Shown here: piece by piece, positions 24,801 through 36,800 of the stretch
Layout: each line of letters starts with the position of its first letter
Position numbering within the stretch: the stretch's first letter is position 1
Source of the DNA: Spongilla lacustris
Taxonomy: Eukaryota > Porifera > Demospongiae > Spongillida > Spongillidae
Assembly: GCA_949361645.1 (NCBI GenBank)
Contig: OX442419.1
Coordinates: 5,728,714 to 5,792,713 of the forward strand
Length of the DNA stretch: 64,000 bases
Direction: 5' to 3'
Made by a program: the position numbers and the translations under genes
The notes under the pieces: generated by a model
Told to the model about the DNA's origin: nothing
The model's database searches: none
Seen by the model: the letters and a program-made list of their open reading frames with translations, nothing else

Positions 24801-27800
24801 GACTTGTCGAACAGCATCTATCAGTGCAGTGATTGAAAATTATGAAACCTTGCTAGAAGCACAGGCTAAATGAGATAAGTGAAACTTGTAAAGATGAATA
24901 TGGTAGAAAAGCTGTAGGATTTCATGCATTAATGGGAAAATTTTCAACATTCTTTGGCTTAAAACTTGCACATTTAGTGTTCAGTGCATCAGAGCAGCTA
25001 GCTATCCATAACACTTCAAATCAAAGATACAACAGCACAAGATGCAAATATTGCACTCAACTTAGCTAAAGCCTTTTATGTCCGATGGCAAGATTTAGCA
25101 GCATTTCAAAGCTTTTATCATATAACAAATGCTGATGGTAAAACAGAATAACCAGCTCTACCTAGGTATAGCAATATCCCACGAAGGTATGATGATTGAT
25201 CATTGCAGTACAGGTTTTCAAACCCAGAAGAGTATTACAGATAACAATATTTTCAAGTAATGGAGAGCTTACCAGGTGATTTGACTGCTACATGTAGATG
25301 CATATGACTGGCAATTTAAAATGTAGCTAATAATTTTTACAAAGTCGGGCCCCCCCAATCTTAGATACGTTCCTACGCCTCTGCCACGCCCATGATGGAT
25401 CCTTCGAGAAAGGTCAACCACAAAGGTCACATGTGGCCGATTCCCACTGGACGATTTGTGTTGGTGTGTTGTGATGTCATGTGCAGTTGTTTATATTGTA
25501 TGCTTTGCATGTGTGTAATCAGACATTTTGTACCTCTGGTGGCTGACCTTCCGTGTGGGCTGTCGCGGCCCTGCCGCGACATGTGTATGCATGCCGGCCT
25601 GCTACATGTAGTTCCAAGTTATTACAAAACGCTCCGCATCTTAGGAGTTTTTTTTTGGACAATTTCCGCCTCCTGCAAACTATATACTTTGCAATGGTTT
25701 TTCCTACAGAGGTGACAAGGAAAGTCAATGGCCATTGTGCAATGGCATTACAAAGTGTACAATTGATCAGCAACAGAAGATAGGGCCAGTTACAGCTTGA
25801 AATATACTTGTGAAATGTCTAGTGTCTGGGTGTAACATTTGCATCAAAATATCAGCAATGCAGTTGCATGTGGCAACGTACTTATTAAGGCAATAATGTT
25901 GGACAGTGAGCAGTCTACTTGAAGCATTTGGATTTTGTGGATCATTGCATAATGGATCCACAAAGGCAACTAGGAATGTAAAATATTTCTCCTACAAAAT
26001 CTGCAGAGAAAGGATAAAATGCCAATCCATATCACAACACTGTGTCCAACCTATTGTACATGTATATATGTACATAATGCACATGTATGGAGCTACTACT
26101 TGTTAGACCATATGCAGATGTCACATTCTTCTCATAAGGTATGCTTCGTCACTTGAACATGCTGCATGTTGCCATGGTAATTCACTCCTTACTTCGCTTT
26201 AGCAACGCTAGATGGACTATATTTTGTGATTACACGTATTCTAAAGCTTAAGAAATATTTTGAGTGAGCTATACAAAGAGTTAGAAACCATCTCAACACT
26301 TTAGGTAATCATGATCTGTCTATTTTACCTTCTGATGCCTTCGTCTTGACCCGATTCATCAGTATCACACCAAAAAGTGCACGCGAACTTAATTAGATTC
26401 ATGTGATAGGATGATAGAAAACGCAACTCTATGGCATCAGATAAGGTATTTCTGATCCTGTAAAGGTCTTCAATCTATGTGTAGCTATAGCAGTTGCCTT
26501 GAAACTGAGTGTTACATACTCTATTGGTATAATGAAAACAGTCCATAAAACGTATCCAATGGGAACTCTCAAATAGGGTGGAATGTGCAGAGCTGCCAGT
26601 AATTTGCTGTTGGATGGCAAGAGGAAAGACATGGTGTTCACTTGTGGCAAACACTTCCAAGTAGTCCTGCAACACACACATGCCATGAGAAGGTGGTTTC
26701 CGCTTATAAAGGGGTCAGCACTCGACAGTAATCTATGTGCAGCACCTCACTGCAACATTGTTGTCTCCTACTTTGAAAACTTTCATTTCATTGATGTGCA
26801 TGATCACATGTCATAACATTAATTTATTAAGTTGGAGCAGCACTGGCTGACACGAAACTTGGTGCACAGGGTCTTGTCTACATTGCTTGGAGTGATTGTA
26901 ACAGATTGCTACTATGCATCTAGACATGTTCATTCAGCAGAAATGTCAGAAGTTGATTTAGACAGAGTAGCATACCAGTTGATCAATAGTGAAATCTATG
27001 GTGGTAGGACAAATGCTTTTTCTAATGAACATAAATCGCTTCGTGCTAGAAATGGTCAAGCCATGCACACTCTGAAACTCCTGCACACTCTACCAGCATA
27101 TGGTAAGAAAAGAAAATGTTCTGAGTCAACAACATCAATATGCAAATATTGTATAAGACGACGCTGCATTACATGTATCTGTAGTAATAGGGTGGCAATT
27201 TACCGTGCCACCTGTTATGAGCAATGATGTTCATTTGCAGTTCCAGCACAGGGCGTGATTGCTTAAGCCACCACATTTCTTCACTACACTGACAGAAGTT
27301 GTCTCAACTCATTCCATATCTATTATGTACATGTACTATCCTTTTTATATGTATCACGTATGCGTAAGAGTGGGAGGTGTACACTCCTTACATGACAAAA
27401 AATCATATATACTTTTAGCACAGATAATAATAGTATCTCTAATTTTTAGGTACTTTCTAATGTCCACAGAAGTATTTAAAACCTAGACAATGAAGTGTAA
27501 TAGAGGGTTGAAGTATACACACATTTGGAGATTGTAGTGTATTGATATGTGATTGCCACTGTGTAGTAGCGTATGTACGCGCATGTGCATGAGTTATTGA
27601 TTCATTCTTTTCGATCATATCTTGAGGTTAATTGGTTACCTAGGTTACTATAGAAAATTGGTGAAGTGGGTGTGATGGACACGTTGCGTTTGCCAGGCCC
27701 ATCCAACCCTGACGTGGAAAGTATTGATGACTATAAAGAGAGTTTTGACTACCATTGTACGGACCATGGGATAGCTGAAGAAAGAAAGAAGGCTTTATTC

Positions 27801-30800
27801 CTCATGCGAATAGGGCAGAAAATGTACACACAAAAATAAAGTTTTGGATTAGTTCTACCCCCCTTAGCAGCCTTACACTGGATGAAATAGTCGTGAGACT
27901 AAAGGCCCGAACTTGCCTGCAACAGTAGAAATTACTGAGCATTACCATTTTTAAAAAAGAAAAATAGAAGACGGATGAAGGGGTCATCTAATATATGTCC
28001 CAGCTACGTTCCATGGCAAAGTCATGTAATTTGGAAACTACTTCAATACAGCCTTGACAGATCAATTTGTTTGTGGGCTGCAGGACCTGAAGATACATGT
28101 ACAACAAGAACTACCCTGTACCAGGAATCAGACAGTAGGGCAAGCATTGGATAAAAGTCCATCTATGGAAATCGTGCTCAGGGAAACTAAGAACCTGCAT
28201 CAAGTCGAAGTTGGAGCCAGGATGGAAGAGCCCGGGCCAAACGGTCCCACACACGATGATGGGGATCGAGGGTTGAGTGTGGCCACTTTATTGCTCGCTC
28301 ACCACATCATTCTAGGTGCTGAGCTCAGGTTGATGCCATCGGGCTCCACACTTGCTCAGGCCAATATTCTGATTGTAAATGCACAAGCCGATACTGATCA
28401 GGTTCAGTCAGCTCCTAGCACAATGCAGCCGGCGGTGACACACAGCACGCCAGATCATTATAACGAGCCAGGAATCTCGGTGTACGAGGGGACGGTTCCA
28501 GTACCTAAAAAACTGGCAAAGAAAATATGGAGATGGGAGTTCGTGGAAATTAGCAAGATGGTGGCAAAAAGCTGGTCGCAGAAATCAGACGAAATCAGCA
28601 CTGGGCTAGTAGCGGGGAATCGTTGCAGACGCCCGATGACTGAGCTGATCCCATGTGTGAAGGACTGAGGTCAAGAGTTATGTGGGAGTTGCGCATGCGG
28701 GTTAATTCACTGGTGTGTTGTAATTAGGAGTTGATTATGTGTGTAGCGTTCGTTTTGTGTATTGAATTAATCAATTGCCATCGAGCATTGGTGAGACTTT
28801 ACAGTAGCAACAAGGGTGAGCTCCCCCTAAACACTATCTCTTATGGCGAGACTGATAGGTCAGGGGGGCGAGTTTCACGCAGGAGAGGACTGGCTTTCCT
28901 ACCTGGAAAGACTACAGTACTACTTTGCGGCTAACAACGTGGAGGTGGACAAACAAAAGGACACGCTTGTAAGCTGCATCGGGCATGAAATGTTCGGTCT
29001 TTTTAGAGCGCTTAGTGGCACCAGCGAAGCTGATTGACTAGACGTATTAAGAACTAATGGATGCCCTTACAGCCCATATGGCACCTAAACCTCTGATCAT
29101 TGCGGAATGTTTTCGCTCCATAAGCGAGAACAGACGGCAGACGAGTCAATCAGGGCTTACGCAGCAAGCTTAGAGAAATTGGCAGGTAAGTTATACGTGA
29201 CACGACTATGAATATACATATATATATATATATATATATTCCATACAGGACTGCTGCATGCGTGACAAGTGCCACTATTTTCATCCGCCCCCCCATAATA
29301 AGGGTCGTCTTGTTTTGGCCGCTAAACACTTCGGGATGATGCGCAGATCCCTTGTTCACGCAGTAGTAATGATGCCACAGATCCAGAGCTACCAGAACTA
29401 AACGTACCAATAACCCAATTGTCAATTAAGGGTTGAAGTCAATTAAGAGTTTATAATAAGTGAGTTGGTTGCTGTGTCCCCTTGCACACATGCCATCATA
29501 CACAAGGCAACATGTTGCGTGCAACTCGAATGAACATCGGCCAGTAAAAGTTCAGTAACGCCTCCCCCCCCCCCCCCCCCCCCCCCCCATTTTACCCATA
29601 TTCATGTTGCACGCAACATGCATGTATATATTAATGCATACCATTGGGTAAGAGAATATGCATGGATGCATTTTTTTTTAAGTTATCTGCTGCCACCTTT
29701 GCAACGGGACACATGACACTCAAGAGTGTTGGGTGACGCAGGAACAGTGTCGATACTGTGAGAAACGGGGACATATTGAGAGAGCATGCAGGGCAAAGTG
29801 CAGGGATCAGAGAGGTGAAAGACCCCGTGGCAGACATCTCAGAAGAACAAGACGGTTAAAGAAGTTACAGTACAATAAACAGGATGATGAAAGTGAAGAT
29901 GAAAGAGAACTGGAAAAATATACACATGTTGGGAATGGAGTAGTAGCAGGCTCAGACTCCCATATTTGTGACGGTGGAGGTAGAGGGAAGGCTTCTGAAG
30001 ATGGAATTGGACACGGGAGCTGCAGTTTCCTTGATGCCATACTCAGTATACGGTTAATACCATTAAAAAATGGACGCTGACATCGAAGATTATGAGAGCG
30101 AAGGCGACGACGTTGAAGGGGAAGACTTGGCTGCCGAAGACTTTGAGATTAATACAGACGATGAAGAGGATGAGGATGACAAGGATGAATCGATCTATCC
30201 AAAGACCCGGATTTTATCGATAGTGGTACCTATTGGCTTTCAGACAAAGCAAATGAGCGTCTTGTCCAAATTGCCGCCCATTGGGCTCTGAAGCGTGATG
30301 AGGAGGAGCAGCTGGTTTATTTATCTCTGCCGTCTTCCTCTGCAGCGAAGAAGAAAGCGAATAGGGTATTTGTAATCAAATGGGAGAAGTACAAGATGAT
30401 TGAAGCAGTTCTAAACTATGGGGATTTTGACAGCTATATCCAGGGCTTGGGTGCCAGTCTGAGTGAGGACGGGGTTGATGGGGTGAGTTCGGATGGGCCG
30501 ATAAGCTTGGTCTCGTTTAACCAGCCGAATACAGCCGCGGAAGAACAACAGTCTTCGAAAACCACTACAAAAGGGTATGCGACATTGTTTTCAAAAAAAA
30601 CGCCGACGCCTGATGTAGCTTGCTCATTGCCACCACAGTTCGTTCATCGTAAGGATCGCCGATATGGATTTAAAGGTGTATAAGAGACTCGGGTATTAAG
30701 CTTCTATATAAGCATTGTGTGCCCTCTTAATGATCGATGGGTATATACTTTAAAAGATAAAACATGTACAAAGTATACGGTAGCCAATATAAGGATATCC

Positions 30801-33800
30801 TTTTGAAGAGCACCAGAGCACTAAAAACATACACTAGGAAACAGATACCGCTTCGGGGACAGTTAAAGGTCACGTACAGTGAAGAAGGGAAAGACTTGTG
30901 TTCCATTGTCCCTCTTAGTCGTGGAAGGGAATGGACCACCATTGATGGGGAGAGATTGGTTGTCCAAGGTTCCCTTAATTCGAACCACATTAACAAGATA
31001 AACACCAGTACTACCTCGAGAGTGGAGACTCAGCAACTAATGATGAAGTCCTTTAGAAGGAAATTTCCTTGGATTATGTGGGACACCATTGGGACTATGG
31101 CTAAAATTAAGGGTCGTTAACAGCAGAGGGAAGGCACATCCCCTGTGTTTATGAAGGCTCGCCCGATTCCCTACAATCTGCGAAAAAAAGTGGAACTGGA
31201 ACTTGAGAGAATGGTGCAGGAGGGAGCAATAACCCTGGCTACTTGGAGTGAATGGGCTTCGCCTGTAGTGGTGGCCCCAAAAGCGGATGGGACAGTGCAT
31301 ATATGTGGGGATTTCCAGGCAACAGTGAACCCGTGTCTTAAGGAGGACCAATATCCTCTGTCACACATAGAGGATATTTTCGTCACCCTATGAGGAAGTA
31401 CAGTCTTTAGCAAAATACATGTAGACTTACACTCGGCATAATTGCAAATGGAGTGGGAGGAGTCCAAGGAATGTACCACCATCAACACTTCAAAATGGTT
31501 GTGTCATTTTAATCAGTTGGCATTTGGCATTGCATCCACACCTGCGTTGTGGCAGCGTGCCATTGAACAGGTCTTGGCAGGAATCCCTAAAACAGTGTCT
31601 CTTGGACGATTTCATTGTTGCAGGGTCAGCAGATGAAGAACACCTGAAGCTTCTCGATGAGGTTCTAGGGTGCTTAAACGAATACAACTTCACAATCAAT
31701 AAAAAGAAAATCAAGTTTTTTCAGCGGGAGATAGTATATTACAGGTTCAGGATTGACGCTGAAGGACTGCATAAGATGCCAGAGAGAGTACAAGCAGTAG
31801 TGGAAGTACCTCCTAAGAATATCAATCAGTTTAGAGCATTTCTAAGAATGGTAAATTACTATCACCGTTTTTTGCCAAACCTGTCTCAGCAGTTAGCACC
31901 ATTGCATCGCCTATTACGTACGGATGTGAAGTGGACATGGAACAAAGAATGTGATTTGGCTTTTGGGAAGGTGAAACGCTTGATGGCATCTGAAACAGTG
32001 CTGGCTCATTTTAATCAGAGGTTGATTTATCATGTGATGCGAGTTCATATGGATTGGGTGCTGTTCTGTCACATGAGTATCCAGATGGTTCTGAACATCC
32101 GGTAGCATATGCATCCCGCACATTGACAGCAGCAGAACAGAACTACTCTCAGATCGACAAAGAGGCTCTGGCAGTAGTACAGCTACACGATCCCGTATTG
32201 AAACACTGCTCAACATGCAAATGTGGATGCAATCTCTAGGCTTCCATTGGAGATACCCCAAGCCACAATGGAGGACAACAAGGACATTGAGACCTTCGTG
32301 GTAAAGCAAATAGAATATCTACCCCTTACAGTGGCTTCACTCAAACAGGCTACTACTAGGGATGCACAGCTGTCGAAGGTATTCATGTACATGCAGTCGG
32401 ATTGGCCAGCAGTGGTAGGAGCTGATCTTTATAAAACTGTTTTTTGAAGATGCCATGAACTGAGCCTTGAGCAAGGGTAGGGGATGCGGGTAGTGGTCCC
32501 TTCTAAACACCAATTAAGCATTGTAGATGAACTGCATGTGGGCCACATGGGAGTGGTAAAGATGAAAGGCCTGGCCCGGTCCCACGTGTGGTGGCCAACC
32601 ATTGACAAAGACATTGAAGGAGTAACCTGTGCATATAGTGGATGCCAGCTCATGAGAAATGATCCAAAGTTGACCCCTGTCCATCCTGTTGCTGAATACA
32701 CATTGACTTTGCAGGTCCTATTAAAGGTAAAATGTTCATGGTGGTGGTGGATGCATACTCGAAATGGCCGGAGGTGATAATAATGCCTAACACAACCACA
32801 CAGGCTACCATAGAGCAGCTTCGTGATGTATTTGCTAGGGGAAATTCCAGTTAGTAGCCACTGATAATGGCTCCAGTTCCTGGCACATGAATTTGAGCAA
32901 TTTATGAACCTAAACAGCATCAAACACTACAAATCCAGTCCTTACCATCCAGCTACCAATGGTTTAGCAGAGCGTTTTGCACAGACATTGAAGAATGCTT
33001 TACAAGTATCTCGGAAGGAACCAAGAACTCTACAACATAGAATGGCCAACTTTCTGTTAACCTATAGGAATTCAAGACATGCTAGTACAGAAGCTTCACC
33101 AGCCACACTGATGATCAGTCGGGATCTGCGCAGCAGGTTACACCTGTTGAGGCCTGATCTCAGAGGGACGGTCATGTGAGCAGTCACAAAGCAAGTCATG
33201 GTAGATCCGCAGCCATGGAGCGGGGGTTTAGCCCTGGAGAGAGGGTTGTGGTGAGAGACTACCGACAAGGGCATGATCGCTGGATACCAGCAGTTGTAAA
33301 TACAGTCCTTGGAGCAAAAACTTATGAAGTTCAGTGTGATGGAGGCGGAGTCTGGAGGAGGCAATCTGACCAAATAAACAGGAATCCCCAAGGGATGAGA
33401 GATGAGAAGCTGGATGATGACTTCTGCTACCAGGAAGGCATGCAAGCTATAGGCCCGGCTCATGGAAGGGGGCCAGAGGTTGCAGGAAGATCAGCAAGGG
33501 AGGGGCCTGCCATGTCACCTGGAACTGCCCGTGCTACAGAGAGCAACCCCGTATCCAAAGTACCCACCACAAGTCCAATACAAACACCCGAGGGGGGAGG
33601 GGGGGGGAAGAGCTTCCATTGTTGATGGAAAAGGATCCACAGCCTCCAAGGGCACCAGAAGAATGTAAGGCAAGTTTGGCACTGTGATTCCTTGATCTCC
33701 AAAGGCACCAGAAGAAGTAGGGCAGGCACAGAGGACTTCGACAGTGCGATTCCTTCATCTGTTGATAAAGGAAGTTCCAAGGCTGTCACTACTCGCAGTG

Positions 33801-36800
33801 GTCATGTGGTTCGGAAGCCAGCCCGGTATACAGATCTGGGTGACTGATTTGTGGGGGAGGTGTGAAGGACTGAGGTAGAGGGTAATGTGGGAATTGCGCA
33901 TGCGGGTTAATTGATTGTGTCTTGTAATTAGGAGTTAATTATGTGTGCTACGTTCGTTTTGTGCATCAAATTGAACTATTGCCATGAGCATTGGTGAGAC
34001 TTTACACCATGGATACAATGCTTTGCAGCATACACAAGTGTAATGTCATGAAGATTCCCAGAATCGGTACCAGAGCTGCTAGTGTACATGACAGGAATAA
34101 TTTGTGCAGTATGGCCCAGCCTGGACCGAGTATGACGGGCAGGCATCCAGCAAGGACAACAAGATACAGTCCCGAATAAACCCATCCCTACGCTGTGTGC
34201 TTCACTGGGAGGGCACAGGGCACCCCTTGCTGTAGCACCTGGAGCGACGAAGAGCAAGCTTTGCCCGGTGGCTGCAGTATTAGCCTACATGGTCCAACAT
34301 GGACCACAGGCAGGACCATTCTTTCTATGCAAAGATGGTAGCCGTTTAACACGGGACCGCCTGGTGGCAGAAGTTAGGAGAGCACTGGAAAGGGCCGGGG
34401 TGGACCCCGCTCACTACTCTGGTCACAGTTTCAGGATCGGAGCAGCGACTACGGCAGAAGCATGTGGGCTGCAAGACCCCCTGATCAAGACACTGGGGAG
34501 GTGGAAGAGCGCAGGGTACACAGTGTTCATCCAAACCCCCCCATTCCAGTTGCATTCAGTAGCAGCGAAACTGGTTACTCATTGTATCACAGCCCAATAC
34601 CACACGGGATCTCATATTCTGGATCTGGGTCAGGGCAGGTGGGGGGCACTACAGCGATTACATAACTAAAGCTTGGGGGGGAGGGATCTTGGCACATACC
34701 CCTCCTTAGGGAAAAGGGGGGAATTCACGTCCCACCCCCCCAAGCTGGCATAAGGGACGGGGCGGGCCACTTCCCACCCCCATCCCTTTTCCCCTAGATG
34801 CCTCCAGATCAGAAGCCTTGCAACGGCATTGCTACTACTCAGTTCCGACAACACATTAAATGAAGGTTAACGAGTTAACCTAGGTTAATGTGGGAGCAAC
34901 CTTACGCATTCGCAGTCCAATGGAGGAAATACCTTGTGGTATGTGAGGACACACTTGGTTGGTGATTTTTATTTTTATTTTCTCCAGACCATCACGGTCT
35001 GTGACTTCTAGGGGAAAAAGGGAAAAGTAGGGACTTCACGTCCCCTTCCCCCCCCCCCCCCCCCCAAGCTGGCATAAGGGGCAGGGCTGGCCACTTCCTA
35101 CCCCCATCCTTCTCCCCCTAGATTCCACCAGAGAAGAAGCCTTGCAACAGCATTGCTACTACTCTGTTCCGACAACATATTAACCACAGTTATTGAGATC
35201 TTGCAAGGGAGAGGATTCCAGGATAGATACCCTGCATTCAGCAAAGTGGATTAATGAGTTTCCAGAGGTAGTAAAGCAAGGATTAGGTCGATTGAAGGGA
35301 ATCAAGGCAGAGATTTGGCACAACAATGATGCAAAGCCACATTTCAGCTATTGTAGACCAGTATCGTTTGTTCTTATACGGGTGGTCGGCCAAATCACAC
35401 CGACCAGCGCTCCCATCTAAATGGGGATTCTATCGCACACAGGAAGGCCGGTGGCTCCCATGGCTTCTTCGCATGACACTGATCCAATGCCAGCAGGTCC
35501 CTTGTGTATTGATACATCCCAGCCAGGTCGAAGGTGAGCGTGACACCTGCATTGTAACAATGAGCATGCAAGCCTTATTCAATGGTGATAAGCATGCAAG
35601 CCTTATTCAATGATGATACTGGATTGTGATATCATATGCTCCAAACCATAACAGTTAAAACCATCCCATGCATGCATGCATGCATGTCACACTAATATTT
35701 CTGTCCTAGCTGCGAGTGCGGCTGGATGGCTAGCTTCCTGGAGCAGGATTCACTGCTTGCTGTCCCTCACAGTGAGAGCACACGTGCTGGAAAGTGCATC
35801 TGGCATACATGCACTTGTCGGCATTAAATGAGCGACAGACTTCTCCCCCTTTCTGTGCCTTGGAATTATCCAGTGCTGCGACCACTGATCTCACCAGTCA
35901 CAGACTACAAACTGAGTCCAGATCGTCTAGTGCGGACGGGCACTCCCCCATCGGGTGATACGTCGAGAGGCAGAGATCGCATCTTGCATTTGTTGTCACC
36001 GCCTTCCCAGTGAAGCATATGGAAAACAGCGATGGGTTGATTTTCGACCAGCTGTGGTCTCCGGAGCTGGCTGCCTGTATTCTGTACGTGGCATCGTATT
36101 TGGCCCCAGGCCATGCCACTATAGTCTTGACAGACCCTTAAAATTACTACCATACACGACAGGAGCTCCGAGACTGCTTCCGAAAAACTGCGCGACATCA
36201 CTTTGATATAGTTCACGAAACAATGCAGCCACAACATAATATCTGTGACCTGTTTTATCCCCCTTCGTGACAGGACCCTGACGTGCCCTGCCGCAGCCCC
36301 AAGATGCGTTGCCGGTTCATCCTTCTTTAACAACCATGAACGCCTGAGTGCTGCATCAGCGCGTATTTATTCAGCTCCCCCATTAGACCACTATGTCGGC
36401 GTGCTGGCTGGAGCCACAAGCTCCCGAACCCGCTCGGTATCCCGCTTTGGTAGCGTTACTGGCTGGGACCCCGCGCCCCCGAGCCCGCTGCTTGTTGCTG
36501 GTGCAGCGGCGCTTGACTGAAGCAACGCACTTCCGAGTTCAATATTAGGCTGCAGCTGTGCGCTCCCGAGCTCCCCCTCTCGACCCACCACCCGAACACT
36601 TCCCAGCTCGTTTGGTGGCGGCTTTGTTCCCAACGTTGGCCCTATTAGTATATACATGCACGAAGATGCAAGTATCATGCAGTTACATGCACCATTTCAG
36701 CCGTGACCATGCACCCTCTTTGACAAACAGTATGAAAATGTGCCCACCTATTTGCGCCCCTGTCTGGCCTTGAAGCCAGGCCTCCGGTGGTTGGGCTCGT

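Larger units (their letters stand above)
23359..25383 (+). mobile_element. hAT element with TTF-type zinc finger transposase
   Basis: This 2025-bp element has inverted ends CAGAGGCGTAGGAAC and GTTCCTACGCCTCTG followed by G/C-rich tracts. The 5-bp sequence CCACG is present on both sides (23354-23358 and 25384-25388), shorter than the 8 bp usual for hAT. It carries a broken transposase gene on the plus strand and an internal 135-bp tandem duplication. It is inserted in the right LTR described above. Confidence 0.85.
23326..25480 (+). mobile_element. Polypurine tract and right LTR, split by a hAT element
   Basis: AAGTGGGGAGGAA at 23326-23338 is a polypurine tract directly followed by TGTGGTATATCC at 23339, the expected start of a 3' LTR. 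The LTR homology is interrupted by the hAT element at 23359-25383 and resumes at 25384. The right boundary is not defined; similarity with the left copy ends at about 25468 because the left copy is truncated. Confidence 0.6.
28656..34006 (+). mobile_element. Ty3/gypsy LTR retrotransposon with 5-bp target duplication
   Basis: This 5351-bp element is bounded by LTRs (28656-28803 and 33861-34006) and flanked by the target duplication CCATG (28651-28655 and 34007-34011). The LTRs begin TGTGAAGGACTGAGG and end GACTTTACA, the TG..CA rule. The internal order is gag, zinc knuckles, protease, reverse transcriptase, RNase H, integrase, with a polypurine tract GTGGGGGAGG before the 3' LTR. Many stops and frameshifts are present. 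It carries two inserted segments (29195-29678 and 30055-30771). It lies inside the gag of a DIRS-like element. Confidence 0.92.
28206..35183 (+). mobile_element. Second DIRS-like element, internally deleted and split by a gypsy element
   Basis: DIRS gag begins at about 28206 and contains [19 protein letters not shown] at 28500-28555. It is interrupted at 28655 by a 5.35-kb gypsy element and resumes at 34012 with [14 protein letters not shown], then [13 protein letters not shown] and [16 protein letters not shown] (34110-34210). Directly afterwards comes a tyrosine recombinase (34225-34600). All reverse transcriptase and RNase H sequence is gone, so it is a deletion derivative. Two direct repeats (34711-34860 and 35011-35183) follow, probably the split direct repeats of the 3' end. 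Confidence 0.8.

Noticed and set aside
29215..29240. Possible TATA box in the TA-rich run
   Set aside because: It is a simple repeat inside an insertion and has no linked start site or gene.
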